Assembly (NCBI GenBank): GCA_013824645.1
Contig: PNOF01000005.1
Coordinates: 1 to 64,000, forward strand
Length of the DNA: 64,000 nt
Source of the DNA: Syntrophus sp. (in: bacteria)
Lineage (GTDB): Bacteria; Desulfobacterota; Syntrophorhabdia; Syntrophorhabdales; Syntrophorhabdaceae
Reading direction: 5' to 3'
Both the position numbers and the translations under genes were made by a program. Positions 16,955 to 25,537 of this stretch are shown here, in pieces; the stretch's first letter is position 1; every line of letters begins with the position of its first letter. Under the pieces are notes generated by a model, which saw only the letters and a program-made list of their open reading frames with translations, did no database searches and had not been told where the DNA came from.

Positions 16955-17620
16955 TTATTCGAAAAGTTCTTTTTGCGGGGAATTATTTATGATCATATTG
17001 AGGAATCTGATATGAGTCGAGTCGCCGCCTTTTTCGATAATATCGACGGCACTGGTATAATGCGTGTCGGCCTCAAAGGATATAAGGATCTGGTCAATAT
17101 ATTTCTTCTCCTTTGATGATCTGGGCACAAGCTTCAACACTATGGGGTTTTCCTTTACAACGAAAATAACGTACCGTTGTTCTATCCACGCAAAATCTGC
17201 TTTTGTCCAGGCCATGAGCTGATCGACAATGAGCCGTATAACCGGATTCTGTTGCAGGTCGAAAGCTTCCGGAGGATTGTTTTTTCCCTTCCATTGTTTC
17301 GCAAATTTGCCATTGACGAGAAAACCGGACGGATCGGGGCTGATAAATTCCCAGCGCAGCTTGTCCGGTTTTTCGTAATAAAAGCGCCCACTGGAAACGA
17401 CAGGTTCTTTGAGCATCGCAAGCCGTCTTTCCTGGCGGAACTCGCTTGCAACAGCGTTTATTATGGAAACTGTTTTTTCAATACGCGCAAAGGCACCAGC
17501 CTTGCCCTTTAGCGGCTCTTTTGGCGGCGGCTGCAATGCCTGTTGCTCCTGAGCACAAACCATAGACGAAGCTGATATAATAAAACAGAAGACAACAAAT
17601 ATTATGACGATTTTTTTCAT
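16955..17620 (-). CDS. LolA-like periplasmic lipid carrier
   Basis: A 221-residue protein with a clear signal peptide (MKKIVIIFVVFCFIISASSMVCA). The mature part resembles LolA: SEFRQERRL, SSGRFYYEKPDKLRWEF and SPDPSGFLVNGK are family-like. It should form a half-barrel that carries a hydrophobic molecule across the periplasm. Its position directly upstream of the MMPL exporter suggests that it accepts the product from that pump and passes it to the outer membrane. This is a specialised paralogue, not the housekeeping LolA. Confidence 0.85.
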   Translation of the reverse strand: MKKIVIIFVVFCFIISASSMVCAQEQQALQPPPKEPLKGKAGAFARIEKTVSIINAVASEFRQERRLAMLKEPVVSSGRFYYEKPDKLRWEFISPDPSGFLVNGKFAKQWKGKNNPPEAFDLQQNPVIRLIVDQLMAWTKADFAWIEQRYVIFVVKENPIVLKLVPRSSKEKKYIDQILISFEADTHYTSAVDIIEKGGDSTHIRFLNMIINNSPQKELFE

Positions 17621-17680
17621 ATATTTTTTACCCTGCCCGTTATCCTCTATATTCCGTACCCAATATGTTCATCCTATACA

Positions 17681-17804
17681 TGCTAAATCGCATTCAGAAA
17701 TAGAATGAAGATGACGAGGAGGAGGAAACCGGAGCGTACATTATAGTACGTGAGGATTTCCAACGACGAGAAAGCTTTATTGTATGAATGAAGGCGATTT
17801 GGCA
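17681..17804 (-). repeat. About 125-bp palindromic element after a stop codon, copy 1
   Basis: Imperfect terminal inverted repeats (TGCTAAATCGCATTCA against TGAATGAAGGCGATTTGGCA) enclose a core with CGTAC and GTACG arms. It touches the stop codon of the dehydratase gene at 17805. Two other copies, at 25413-25537 and 33238-33363, have nearly the same length, the same core layout and the same orientation relative to the gene upstream. Confidence 0.65.
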
Positions 17805-18260
17805 TCACGGTATCCACAGCGTCAGGCCTCCTGATGCAATAACCTCATCACCTCGTGTTACAGTCCCTTCCGCTACGGCAAAACCACCCACCTCGCTGAT
17901 TGTTGAAACGTTGATTCTCAAGAGGTCTCCCAGAAAGGCTTCTCCCTTACATTCCATACGTTTCACAATAACGAGAAACCCTTTTTTGACCGGCTCTTTG
18001 TGAAGCAAATCGTGATAGCCTTTGAATGCTGCATATGCCTGAGCGATGAGCTCCATATAGGCTATGCAGTCAAGGGCTCCGTCTTCATCGATGAGAAGAT
18101 TCCCGGAACGTATAAGGGCCTCCACGACACCCGATTCGTCTCTATATTCAACAAGACGATCTATCATACAAATGGGTCGCCGATGAGGGACGAGCAACTC
18201 CGCCTCAAATGGGAGAGACAGATCATGTTTTATTCGCTGATCATTCATTGCGTTGTGCAA
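17805..18260 (-). CDS. Second hot-dog dehydratase (ApeP-like)
   Basis: This 151-residue protein has the motif LVPHRRPICMIDRLVEY and the central helix DCIAYMELIAQAYAAF with a Glu, typical of the ApeP family of 3-hydroxyacyl-ACP dehydratases from aryl-polyene synthesis. It should act on different chain lengths or together with the 13280 enzyme. The ORF track starts at a TTG; the ATG four codons later (18248) is an equally plausible start. The 125-bp element follows its stop directly, and a 64-bp gap separates it from the PlsC-like gene upstream. Confidence 0.8.
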   Translation of the reverse strand: MHNAMNDQRIKHDLSLPFEAELLVPHRRPICMIDRLVEYRDESGVVEALIRSGNLLIDEDGALDCIAYMELIAQAYAAFKGYHDLLHKEPVKKGFLVIVKRMECKGEAFLGDLLRINVSTISEVGGFAVAEGTVTRGDEVIASGGLTLWIP

Positions 18261-18324
18261 TTAACAACTGAAAGAGTATTCGCTTTTTTTCTTTGTATCC
18301 TGTAGTGTGACGGCCATTACTTTT

Positions 18325-19107
18325 TTACTTTTTCAGGTTTTCCCTCATTTCTTGAAGGTTTTCCGTCATCAGGTTTTTTACATGTTTACGCAAATCACCA
18401 TGGGCCGTCTCGCCAGTAAATTCCTTTGGGGAAACCTGATGCAACGCCCGAAGGCATATTGTGGCAGGTAGGAACCACCAGCGGTTTGGCGGCAGGAGCA
18501 CTTCGGTGCCGGTAATACACAGGGGCTGTATGGGAACACCTGTTTCAACAGCAAGTTTGAAAGGCCCTGAATAAAATCGCTGAATCTGACCATCTTTGCT
18601 GCGATGTCCTTCCGGGAAGAAGAGAAGCGACCCACCTTTTGAGAGTACCCTGTTGCCCGCTTTGAATGCCCCGTCCCATCCTATTGTCTCCAGATCAAGA
18701 TAGTTGGCAAGGCGCATAAAGGGGGCATACCAGGGCATCTTAAAAGGCCACGAGCGGATCGTGAAAGCGATATTGCTGACAGGCAACAGGGCCATGCAGT
18801 AAGTATCAAAAAAAGAAAGGTGATTGATCACCATAATACATGGCGCACTGATCTTCCTGTCTCTAAAACCCTCTCTTTTAAACCTGACAAAAGGCGCCAT
18901 AAGGAAGAGCCATCCCCTGCCGTAAATCCAGACAAAATGGCGCATAATCCTGTCGCCTTCCCATCCGGTAAACGCCTTACAGAGCACAAAACCAAAAGGG
19001 AATATTATAATCCCCAAAACGGTCCATACTATGATTGCCGGGTATGCGACGATGTTCATCACAACAGTCGCAGCCAGATATATTACCTTAGGACAAATTG
19101 TGGACAC
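18325..19107 (-). CDS. PlsC-like 1-acyl-glycerol-3-phosphate acyltransferase family protein
   Basis: Motif I VINHLSFFDTY (HX4D), motif III FFPEGHRSKDG and a PIQPLCITG block identify the PlsC/LPLAT family. A hydrophobic N-terminal segment (about 10-35) anchors it in the inner membrane. The track's longer ORF begins inside the ACP gene; I prefer the GTG at 19107, one base after the ACP stop and preceded by a GGAG-type site, giving 260 residues. It should acylate a lysolipid or similar acceptor with the specialised chain from the neighbouring ACP. The locus thus has two different acyltransferases plus the BtrH-like proteins. Confidence 0.85.
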   Translation of the reverse strand: MSTICPKVIYLAATVVMNIVAYPAIIVWTVLGIIIFPFGFVLCKAFTGWEGDRIMRHFVWIYGRGWLFLMAPFVRFKREGFRDRKISAPCIMVINHLSFFDTYCMALLPVSNIAFTIRSWPFKMPWYAPFMRLANYLDLETIGWDGAFKAGNRVLSKGGSLLFFPEGHRSKDGQIQRFYSGPFKLAVETGVPIQPLCITGTEVLLPPNRWWFLPATICLRALHQVSPKEFTGETAHGDLRKHVKNLMTENLQEMRENLKK

Positions 19108-19108
19108 T

Positions 19109-19363
19109 CTACTCCATTTCCTGTTTCTTATGAATGACGAAGTTGTGAATATCGCCGAGAGTATGAATTTCCCGTATCGCTTCTTCTTCGCGAATTTTGA
19201 AGCTGAAAGCCTTTTCGAGAACGATGACCATATCAACCCGATCAAGGCTATCGAGACCGAGATCATCTTTCAGGACAGCCCCGGGGACCATATCGTCGAT
19301 ATTCAACTCAAACTCATTGGCCAGAGTGGTGTTAATCAGGTCGATGATTTCCTGATCATTCAT
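19109..19363 (-). CDS. Acyl carrier protein
   Basis: This 84-residue ACP has the attachment motif GLDSLDRVDMVIVLEKAF. It starts by an 8-bp overlap inside the end of the ketosynthase gene upstream and is followed immediately by the PlsC-like gene. It differs markedly from the 4107 ACP, so the two probably serve different KS partners or steps. Confidence 0.92.
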   Translation of the reverse strand: MNDQEIIDLINTTLANEFELNIDDMVPGAVLKDDLGLDSLDRVDMVIVLEKAFSFKIREEEAIREIHTLGDIHNFVIHKKQEME

Positions 19364-20591
19364 TTGCGTACCCCCTTATGACAATACATGTATTTACGCC
19401 GCCTAATGCGAAGTTATTCTTTAAAACAGTTTTAATATCGGCTCTTGCGATCTGCCGGATATGCCTTATGTCTCCACACAAAGGATCGACGTTCTCCAGA
19501 TTGAGGGTCGGGATGAGAGAACCTCTTTCAATCATGGCAATTGAAGCAATAGTTTCAAGGGCACCGCAGGCGGCCATAGTATGGCCGAGATGTCCCTTGA
19601 GACTGCTCACGGGCGCTTTATTGCCAAAAATCCTGCCGATGGCGGTGCTTTCCGCGATATCGCCCTGTATGGTTCCTGTTGCGTGGGCGTTGACATAATC
19701 GATCCCGTCAGCTTTCGCACCCGCGTCTTCAAGGGCCAACCTGATACAGGCTTCTATTGATTCGGAATTCGGATCCGCGATGTTGGATGTGTCGGAAGAG
19801 GTGGCGAAACCTGTTATCTCGGCAAAAATACGCGCTCCTCGCTTTTGCGCGGAATCGAGCGCCTCTAAAAGCAAAATACCACTACCTTCGGAGCAGACAA
19901 CCCCGTCCCTGTCCCGGTCAAAGGGACGGGGTGTCAGGTGAGGTGTATCGTTGTAGCGAACAGATGCTGCGCTCATAATGTCAAAGGTCGCCGGACTCAA
20001 GGGATGAAATTCATCAGCACCGCCGCAGAGCATCATGTCCTGTTTTCCGGAGGCGATCATCTCAAAGCCGTAGCCAATTGCCTGGCACCCCGTAGAACAG
20101 GCCGAGGAAGGCGCGAGGATCCGGCCCGTAGTCCCTAGGGCCTGGGCCACATTGGTAGCACAGGAATGATTCATGATCTGGAAAAAAGTAGTGGCCCTCA
20201 TGCGTTCAAGACTCCGATAGGTCAGGAAGTCTTCAAAAAACTCCTGAATTGCGATGGGGCTGCCTACGGTAGAACCGATGGATATGCCCAGTCTGCCGCC
20301 GGAGAGCTGTTCTTCCGTTACATTGCCCTGAGATACCGCTTCTTGACAGGCGAGAGTAGCGTAGATGGACATCTTTGACATTGATCTGCGGTATTTCCTC
20401 GGTATCTCCCTGGGGTCCATATCAGGGACCACCGCGGCAACATGTGTCCTGAGTCCACCAAAATCGGCTAGGGCCGTTATGTTCGTGACCCCGCTTTTCA
20501 TGGCAAAGAGGGATTCAATGAGTATATTCACACCCCTCCCAAAGGGGGATATGGCGCCCATAGCGGTAATCACTACCCTTCTGGTCTGCAT
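19356..20591 (-). CDS. Beta-ketoacyl-ACP synthase
   Basis: This 411-residue enzyme has SSACSTGCQAIG with the active Cys, NAHATGTIQGD and LKGHLGHTMAACGA, hence a complete Cys-His-His site. HATGT and the overall pattern are those of the KS clade found in aryl-polyene and related loci. It overlaps the FAD oxidoreductase gene upstream by 19 bp and the ACP gene downstream by 8 bp, so all three should be made together. Expected role: an elongation step on the adjacent ACP. Confidence 0.9.
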   Translation of the reverse strand: MQTRRVVITAMGAISPFGRGVNILIESLFAMKSGVTNITALADFGGLRTHVAAVVPDMDPREIPRKYRRSMSKMSIYATLACQEAVSQGNVTEEQLSGGRLGISIGSTVGSPIAIQEFFEDFLTYRSLERMRATTFFQIMNHSCATNVAQALGTTGRILAPSSACSTGCQAIGYGFEMIASGKQDMMLCGGADEFHPLSPATFDIMSAASVRYNDTPHLTPRPFDRDRDGVVCSEGSGILLLEALDSAQKRGARIFAEITGFATSSDTSNIADPNSESIEACIRLALEDAGAKADGIDYVNAHATGTIQGDIAESTAIGRIFGNKAPVSSLKGHLGHTMAACGALETIASIAMIERGSLIPTLNLENVDPLCGDIRHIRQIARADIKTVLKNNFALGGVNTCIVIRGYANE

Positions 20592-22072
20592 TGTTTCAAT
20601 TCCTTCTGGAGCTTTTCATGCCCAAGGATGGTACCACAGGCAAGAAAACCAGACATCATGGCGCCCATAATACCCGGCGCCGTTGTGGCCTGACCGGCAA
20701 GAAAGAGTCCTTTTAACCGTGTCACGGGCATGGGGTTATACTGTCCGATCTTATGTTTTACGCCATAGAGGCTTCCGAATGGACTATTGGTATAGTCCCT
20801 GAGTGTGAGCGGCGTGGCGCATGTTATATCAATGATTTTTTCCGCAATCTCAGGGCACGATGCTTTTATAGAGCGCACCATCTTTTCGCTCATCTCCTCT
20901 TTCAGGAGTTTATAGTTTGCAGAACGTTCCTGTGAAACGGGGTCTACGAGAGGCTTCGTCTGTTCTTTCGACATGGGACATATGGCGATAAAACCGTGCT
21001 TTGCCTTTTCTCCATCGTGTTTCCCCCCTGCGGCAGTAATATACATGGGCCGTTTTTCCACTGCGGCATTCTTATAGAAACAGGTGAAATCAGGTTCCGG
21101 AAATATAAATATGTTTGATCCCACAAGGTCCTCTATGGGCCCGCTGCAGACAGCATAGAGTATACAGGCAGAAGCGGTCTCTTCTAGCTCATTTAAACGG
21201 CTCACATAAGCGGGCCTGAAGACTGAATCGGGTACAATCTCGAGGAGCCGATGGGGGTGGATCGTGGAAATACAACCCTCCGCACTTACGTTCGTACCGT
21301 CTTTCAGGGTAAGGCCACAAAAAGCGCCATCGTTGGAAAGAAGCATTCCGGTTACTTCCTGTCCGCGAAATACATGAACGCCCGCCTTTTCAAGCTGCTC
21401 TTCGAAAATCTCTGTAAGCTTCAAACCGCCACCGGAAATCCCGTTTACTGATTCATAATAAGAACCGGCCACGTTGGCATGATTCGCGAAAGAAACTTCA
21501 TCGGGCGCAACACCATAAAGAAAACAGTGCATCGAGAAAATACACTTTAGAAGCCTGTTGTTGGTAAGCCGATCCAGAAATTCCTGAAGCGTTGGTCCAT
21601 GTACAGTGGAAAATCCGGCTGACACTTCCGACATGTCGAGATTCACATAAGGTACTGAATGATATTGTTCCCTGACGGCAGAGAGGTATGTATCGATAGC
21701 CTCACACTCATCGGGGAACACCTCATAAAATCTCTCTCTGATTCTGTCGTATCCACAGGGGAAACGAAAGACGAATGGGGGTTCCAGACAGCGAAAAGAA
21801 TCAAAGGCGTCTTCCCGGAATGCCACTTTCTCAAGAGCATCGGAAAGTCCGAGATATCTAAAGAAAAGATCCACAGGTTCGCCTGCACCGAGGCCTCCGG
21901 TGTAATGAAAGCCCGTGTCAAAGAAAAGACCTTTTTTTGTGAAACCTCTGATGGTTGGCGCAAGCTGTCCCGATTGTTCGACAAGGGCCACGCTGAGTCC
22001 CTGCTTTGCCAATATTAAGGCGCTTGTCATTCCCGATACACCGCCGCCTATAACCGTGTAATCATAGTTCAT
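20573..22072 (-). CDS. FAD-dependent CrtI/retinol-saturase-like oxidoreductase
   Basis: This 499-residue protein begins with the dinucleotide-binding motif VIGGGVSGMTSALILAKQG and VALVEQSGQ, and ends with the family-typical FLAGQATTAPGIMGAMMSG. These are features of phytoene desaturases, carotenoid isomerases and retinol saturases. It probably introduces, isomerises or reduces double bonds in a long chain, at the membrane. A gene of this kind also occurs in candidate ladderane loci. It is locked between two ketosynthase genes by overlaps of 4 and 19 bp, so it acts within the chain-building pathway rather than in a separate carotenoid route; no phytoene synthase is present. Confidence 0.86.
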   Translation of the reverse strand: MNYDYTVIGGGVSGMTSALILAKQGLSVALVEQSGQLAPTIRGFTKKGLFFDTGFHYTGGLGAGEPVDLFFRYLGLSDALEKVAFREDAFDSFRCLEPPFVFRFPCGYDRIRERFYEVFPDECEAIDTYLSAVREQYHSVPYVNLDMSEVSAGFSTVHGPTLQEFLDRLTNNRLLKCIFSMHCFLYGVAPDEVSFANHANVAGSYYESVNGISGGGLKLTEIFEEQLEKAGVHVFRGQEVTGMLLSNDGAFCGLTLKDGTNVSAEGCISTIHPHRLLEIVPDSVFRPAYVSRLNELEETASACILYAVCSGPIEDLVGSNIFIFPEPDFTCFYKNAAVEKRPMYITAAGGKHDGEKAKHGFIAICPMSKEQTKPLVDPVSQERSANYKLLKEEMSEKMVRSIKASCPEIAEKIIDITCATPLTLRDYTNSPFGSLYGVKHKIGQYNPMPVTRLKGLFLAGQATTAPGIMGAMMSGFLACGTILGHEKLQKELKQCRPEG

Positions 22073-23289
22073 GTGTTAAATCTGAGGATAATACAGGAGT
22101 TGGTGCCTCCAAACCCTGCGGCGTTACACATTGCCGTCCGGGGAGGCTTATTGATCGTCTCCCTCACGATATTAAGGTCCGCGGAATATTCATCAGGCTC
22201 TTCAAAATTAATATTGGGCGCAATAAAACCCTCTTGCGCCATGATAGTCGTATAAACCACCTGCGATGCCCCCGACATCCAGAGTTCGTGACCTGTCATG
22301 GATTTCAGGGATGAAACATAGGGGGTTTTTGATCCGAATACATGAGAGATGCTCTGCGCTTCCACCGAGTCGCCAAGAGGTGTTGAGGTAGCGTGGGCAC
22401 AGACATAATCAATATCAACAGGTTTCATATCGGCCAGCTTGAGCGCCCATGTCATTGCTCTCTGGATACCGTCCTGACTCGGTACAGATATGTTAAGCCC
22501 GTCCGATGAGAAGGCATAAGCCTTGATTTCACCGAGGATGCGGGCGCCTCTTTGTATCGCTCCATCCATGCTTTCCAGCACTATGGCCGCGGCCCCGCCT
22601 CCGGGTATGAGGCCATCGCGACCCTTGTCGAAGGGCCGACTCGCTGTCTCCGGTTTTTCAAAGCGTGTTGAAAAAGCGCTCAAGGCATCAAAGCTGCACA
22701 TGGATTCCCAGTTGATCTCCTGCGCGCCGCCGCATATGACACGCTCCTGTTTGCCCAAAGCGATAAGGTCTGCTGCCTGGCCTACAGCATGTCCCCCGCT
22801 GGAACAGGCTGAACTGATGGTCCAGCAGGCGCCTTTTGTCTTGAAGAGAGTATTGAGGTTCATGGTAATCGTGGAGGTCATGGAACGGAAAACAAAACCA
22901 CTGCCGATAGATTTCGACTCACCGTGCCGTCGCAGGAGGTCCACCTGTTCTACAGCAGCAATACAGCTTGAATCGCAGCCAAAGATGAGGCCCGTCTTGT
23001 CGTTCTGTATATTTTCAGGTCCCAAGCCGGACATGACAATCGCCTCCATGGAAGCCGCGTATGCCTGCACGGCAAAATCGGGCATGGTCTTGCGTTGTTT
23101 TTTCGAGAGGAAATTCTCAGGTTCAAATCCGTTTATGGCACCTGTCAGCGGGCTGCGAAATCCTATTTCCTCCCGTTTCTTATCATACACGATACCTGAT
23201 TTACCCAGACGTAGTGACGTTTCTACTGTCTTTACGTCAGTCCCGAGGCATGACACTATACCGATACCGGTAATCGCTACTCTTTTCAT
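22069..23289 (-). CDS. Beta-ketoacyl-ACP synthase (FabB-like)
   Basis: This 406-residue protein has SSACSSGGHAVG, CAHATSTPLGD and LKSMTGHELWMSGA, so the catalytic residues are complete; HATST and the GHELW block point to the FabB-like branch. It should perform condensation in chain building. It couples by a 4-bp overlap to the FAD oxidoreductase gene. The 92-bp gap upstream to the deacetylase gene is the largest in this stretch but shows no clear promoter. Confidence 0.9.
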   Translation of the reverse strand: MKRVAITGIGIVSCLGTDVKTVETSLRLGKSGIVYDKKREEIGFRSPLTGAINGFEPENFLSKKQRKTMPDFAVQAYAASMEAIVMSGLGPENIQNDKTGLIFGCDSSCIAAVEQVDLLRRHGESKSIGSGFVFRSMTSTITMNLNTLFKTKGACWTISSACSSGGHAVGQAADLIALGKQERVICGGAQEINWESMCSFDALSAFSTRFEKPETASRPFDKGRDGLIPGGGAAAIVLESMDGAIQRGARILGEIKAYAFSSDGLNISVPSQDGIQRAMTWALKLADMKPVDIDYVCAHATSTPLGDSVEAQSISHVFGSKTPYVSSLKSMTGHELWMSGASQVVYTTIMAQEGFIAPNINFEEPDEYSADLNIVRETINKPPRTAMCNAAGFGGTNSCIILRFNT

Positions 23290-23381
23290 ATCGTCCTGTA
23301 ATTAATCTATCATCTAAAAATAAACGTTTTCAATACTTAAAGTACCGTAGCACGAGAAAGTTCCTGATTTTGATGTCCCCT

Positions 23382-24206
23382 TTAGGGTTGAATAAAATCT
23401 GTATAGGCATCTTTCAGTGAGCCCAGCCTGAAATGGGCTGCAAGCGCCGAGATATAGTGACGATATATGCCGAAATAGAGGCCATAAAAACTCGCCCTCA
23501 TGGAACCACGCTCCCAGAAATGCCGGTTGGTGTCTCTCGGGCTGACTTCAAAGGGATGGCAATAGTAGTTGAAGGGCACACCCCTCGCATTCAGGTTTTT
23601 ATAATATCGGATCTGTATTGTTGCCGGAATATAAGCACAGAACAAACCGCCATTGAAAGGTGTTGTTTTCCCGAAAAGAGTTACCGAGGTGACAGGCACA
23701 ACCGTCAGGGCATCTTTATACTGAAAGGGCAGCATCTCCTCGGAAGACCTTCCGAGGGCTTTGAGTAATGACGGATGGGCCGTGTTATCCATCCTGTAGC
23801 CGGCATCAATAAGCTCATCATAAGCCCAGAGCGTAAGCGGCGTAATCCCCCAGCAGGGGTCTTTATAGACAACAACCTCTTTCGAAGTAATATCCTCAAT
23901 TATTTTCTTACTGATAACAATCTCTTTCCTGAACTCATCTCTCTGAAGCGATCCGGCATCCATGTGCCAGTGACCGTGACCGCCTATTTCATGTTCCCCA
24001 GCGGCCATTGCCTTCACGAGGGCGGGAAATAGGTCAGCAACATAGCCCGGCACAAACATGGTGGCTTTGACTTGCAAGGTATCCAGAAATTCCAGAAGGC
24101 CATATGTCTCCTTCTCCACAAGGTATTCTGACGGCAAAGCGCTGCCGCACTTCATGTGCAGCCCGTAAGCAAGATCATCAATATCAAAGCAAAGTGCGTT
24201 CAGCAT
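23382..24206 (-). CDS. Polysaccharide deacetylase (NodB/PgdA-like)
   Basis: This 274-residue protein has the NodB metal-site pattern: FDIDD at the N terminus, GGHGHWHM supplying the two His ligands, and YKDPCWG as the later motif. The family hydrolyses N-acetyl groups from sugars with a divalent metal; no signal peptide is present, so it should act in the cytoplasm or on the inner face of the membrane. In this operon it probably deacetylates the sugar added by the GT2 enzyme, creating a free amine. That amine would be a suitable acceptor for an acyl transfer by the BtrH-like proteins; this link is inference. Confidence 0.82.
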   Translation of the reverse strand: MLNALCFDIDDLAYGLHMKCGSALPSEYLVEKETYGLLEFLDTLQVKATMFVPGYVADLFPALVKAMAAGEHEIGGHGHWHMDAGSLQRDEFRKEIVISKKIIEDITSKEVVVYKDPCWGITPLTLWAYDELIDAGYRMDNTAHPSLLKALGRSSEEMLPFQYKDALTVVPVTSVTLFGKTTPFNGGLFCAYIPATIQIRYYKNLNARGVPFNYYCHPFEVSPRDTNRHFWERGSMRASFYGLYFGIYRHYISALAAHFRLGSLKDAYTDFIQP

Positions 24207-24248
24207 TTAAGGGCAGTGTTTAGTGGTTAGTTGAAAAAAGCGTAAAGA

Positions 24249-24443
24249 TCAGCCACGCGCTTTAGTGCGTCGGCTAAAGCGAATTGTTGGATCGAGCTTT
24301 CTCGGTGAAAGACGAACAACTTTATACCCTGAAGCTTCCTGAACACGACGCAGGTCTGCACAGATTTCTGATAATTCACCATGAAATTTTTCTGTATGTT
24401 CTTTGCGGTACTTTCGCAGTTCTTCAACAATAGGGTCTTTCAT
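24249..24443 (-). CDS. Antitoxin-like partner of the PIN toxin
   Basis: A 64-residue charged helical protein (MKDPIVEELRKYRKEHTEKF) whose start overlaps the toxin stop by 4 bp. Small proteins of this pattern commonly accompany VapC-type toxins in toxin-first order. Near its end the DNA contains a perfect 8-bp inverted repeat (CGCTTTAG/CTAAAGCG, 24258-24281), which may be a transcript-end hairpin. Confidence 0.65.
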   Translation of the reverse strand: MKDPIVEELRKYRKEHTEKFHGELSEICADLRRVQEASGYKVVRLSPRKLDPTIRFSRRTKARG

Positions 24444-24919
24444 CTCTCAACCTCCAAGAGTTCTTCAGGTGAACATATCTCTGGACAACTATATCCTTCA
24501 TTTTCAACAATCTTTCTTACCTTTCTGCGAGTAAAGGGATTGTTAAGATGAGCAAAGTTCCATGTGATAATAACATCTATACCGTTGATCGCCGCAACAG
24601 CAATATGAAGAGCATCTTCCGGGTATTCGGTGGGAATCCCTTTTTTAGCAATAATTTTCTCGGCCAGAGATTGAGCCTCGTCGCTAATATCAAGCATGGG
24701 GAATGCGGCAATAGCAGCGAGTCTCATCTGTGCTTGGCCTGGGTCACCTCTGCCAGCTTCTTCAAAAACAAGTGCTGATATATAGGTTTCATATCTTGAT
24801 GATAATTTAGACCAAAACTCCCGAGTAGCCTCTTGGTGTCCGGCAACCATAATATCTCTGCTCGGTTTTGCAGTAAGATAACTCACCACGGTCGTTTCAA
24901 TGTAGATATGTTTCTTCAT
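24440..24919 (-). CDS. VapC-family PIN-domain toxin
   Basis: A 159-residue PIN-domain protein: IETTVVSYLTA at the N terminus supplies the first acidic residue, FEEAGRGDP and YPEDALHIAVA the next, and IITWNFAHL the C-terminal motif. Such proteins are Mg-dependent ribonucleases that stop translation when the antitoxin is lost. It is coupled to the small downstream ORF. Together they interrupt what otherwise looks like one biosynthetic operon and may stabilise it. Confidence 0.82.
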   Translation of the reverse strand: MKKHIYIETTVVSYLTAKPSRDIMVAGHQEATREFWSKLSSRYETYISALVFEEAGRGDPGQAQMRLAAIAAFPMLDISDEAQSLAEKIIAKKGIPTEYPEDALHIAVAAINGIDVIITWNFAHLNNPFTRRKVRKIVENEGYSCPEICSPEELLEVER

Positions 24920-24993
24920 GATTGAATGATAACATATTTCGTAAGTATCTCAAAGCTCAGTGGCGAGCATAACGAGTCGGCTACATTGCCTCT

Positions 24994-25017
24994 TTACGCC
25001 AGTTTCTTTCTCTTCAT
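24994..25017 (-). pseudogene. Decapitated hicA remnant
   Basis: The hicB stop TGA overlaps an ATG that opens ATGAAGAGAAAGAAACTG, read MKRKKLA, then an in-frame TAA. HicA toxins typically begin with such a Lys/Arg-rich stretch and overlap hicB in this way. Only the first seven codons remain, so the toxin is gone. The match is short and the call is inference. Confidence 0.4.
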
Positions 25018-25211
25018 ACGTTCATGGCGAGTTCTTTGATTTCGTGCTGTTCGGGAACGTCCTCCAGGGTCATCAACGCGTAGGCATCATTCATGTTTTC
25101 TTCAAGTTCTTCCAGGGTCTCACCTTGTGTCATGATTTCCGGATGCTCAAGGAGTTTTCCTACCCAGAATTTCTCGCCCTTCCAATAGATCATTTTAAGC
25201 TTCGTTTCCAT
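25014..25211 (-). CDS. hicB: HicB-family antitoxin, apparently orphan
   Basis: A 65-residue protein with the HicB partial RNase H-like fold signature: YWKGEKFWVGKLLEHPEIMTQGETLEELEENMNDA. HicB normally neutralises the HicA mRNA interferase and represses its own promoter. A strong AGGAGG ribosome site precedes the ATG. No intact hicA is adjacent; only a seven-codon stub follows. It may survive as an antidote or a repressor for another HicA. Confidence 0.72.
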   Translation of the reverse strand: METKLKMIYWKGEKFWVGKLLEHPEIMTQGETLEELEENMNDAYALMTLEDVPEQHEIKELAMNV

Positions 25212-25237
25212 GTTGCAACCTCCTAAAGTAAAACTCC

Positions 25238-25260
25238 TTTTAGTATATTACCACACTAAA
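25238..25260 (-). promoter_or_regulatory. hicB promoter with inverted-repeat operator
   Basis: TTTAGT and ACTAAA form a perfect inverted repeat around a TAATAT -10-like element, just upstream of the AGGAGG site of hicB. This fits autoregulation by HicB. Confidence 0.45.
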
Positions 25261-25412
25261 CAAGGACAGGAAATCTCTTTTGTAATCATAACCGTAACTA
25301 TTATTTAGATCACAGTGACCCCTTATGCAATACCACCTATCAGATATCCAGCAATACCTTACGCGTCACACTCTTTACACATCCAATATCTGGCATCTAT
25401 GACTGGCCCTCT

Positions 25413-25537
25413 GCCGATTCGGATTCGTTCAGAGAGCGCGATGACGAGGGGTTGCCAAACGGAGACGTAGCAGCGCTACGTCGAGTATTGTGCGACCCCG
25501 AAGAAAGCGATGCTATATGAATGAATACTAATCGGCA
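25413..25537 (-). repeat. About 125-bp palindromic element after a stop codon, copy 2
   Basis: Ends GCCGATTCGGATTCGTTCA and TGAATGAATACTAATCGGC form an imperfect terminal inverted repeat; the core carries GACGTAGCAGCGCTACGTC. It directly follows the ketoreductase stop codon and has the same orientation as the other two copies. With the preceding 200 bp (hicB promoter) it fills the gap from 25212 to 25537; nothing else was seen there. Confidence 0.65.
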
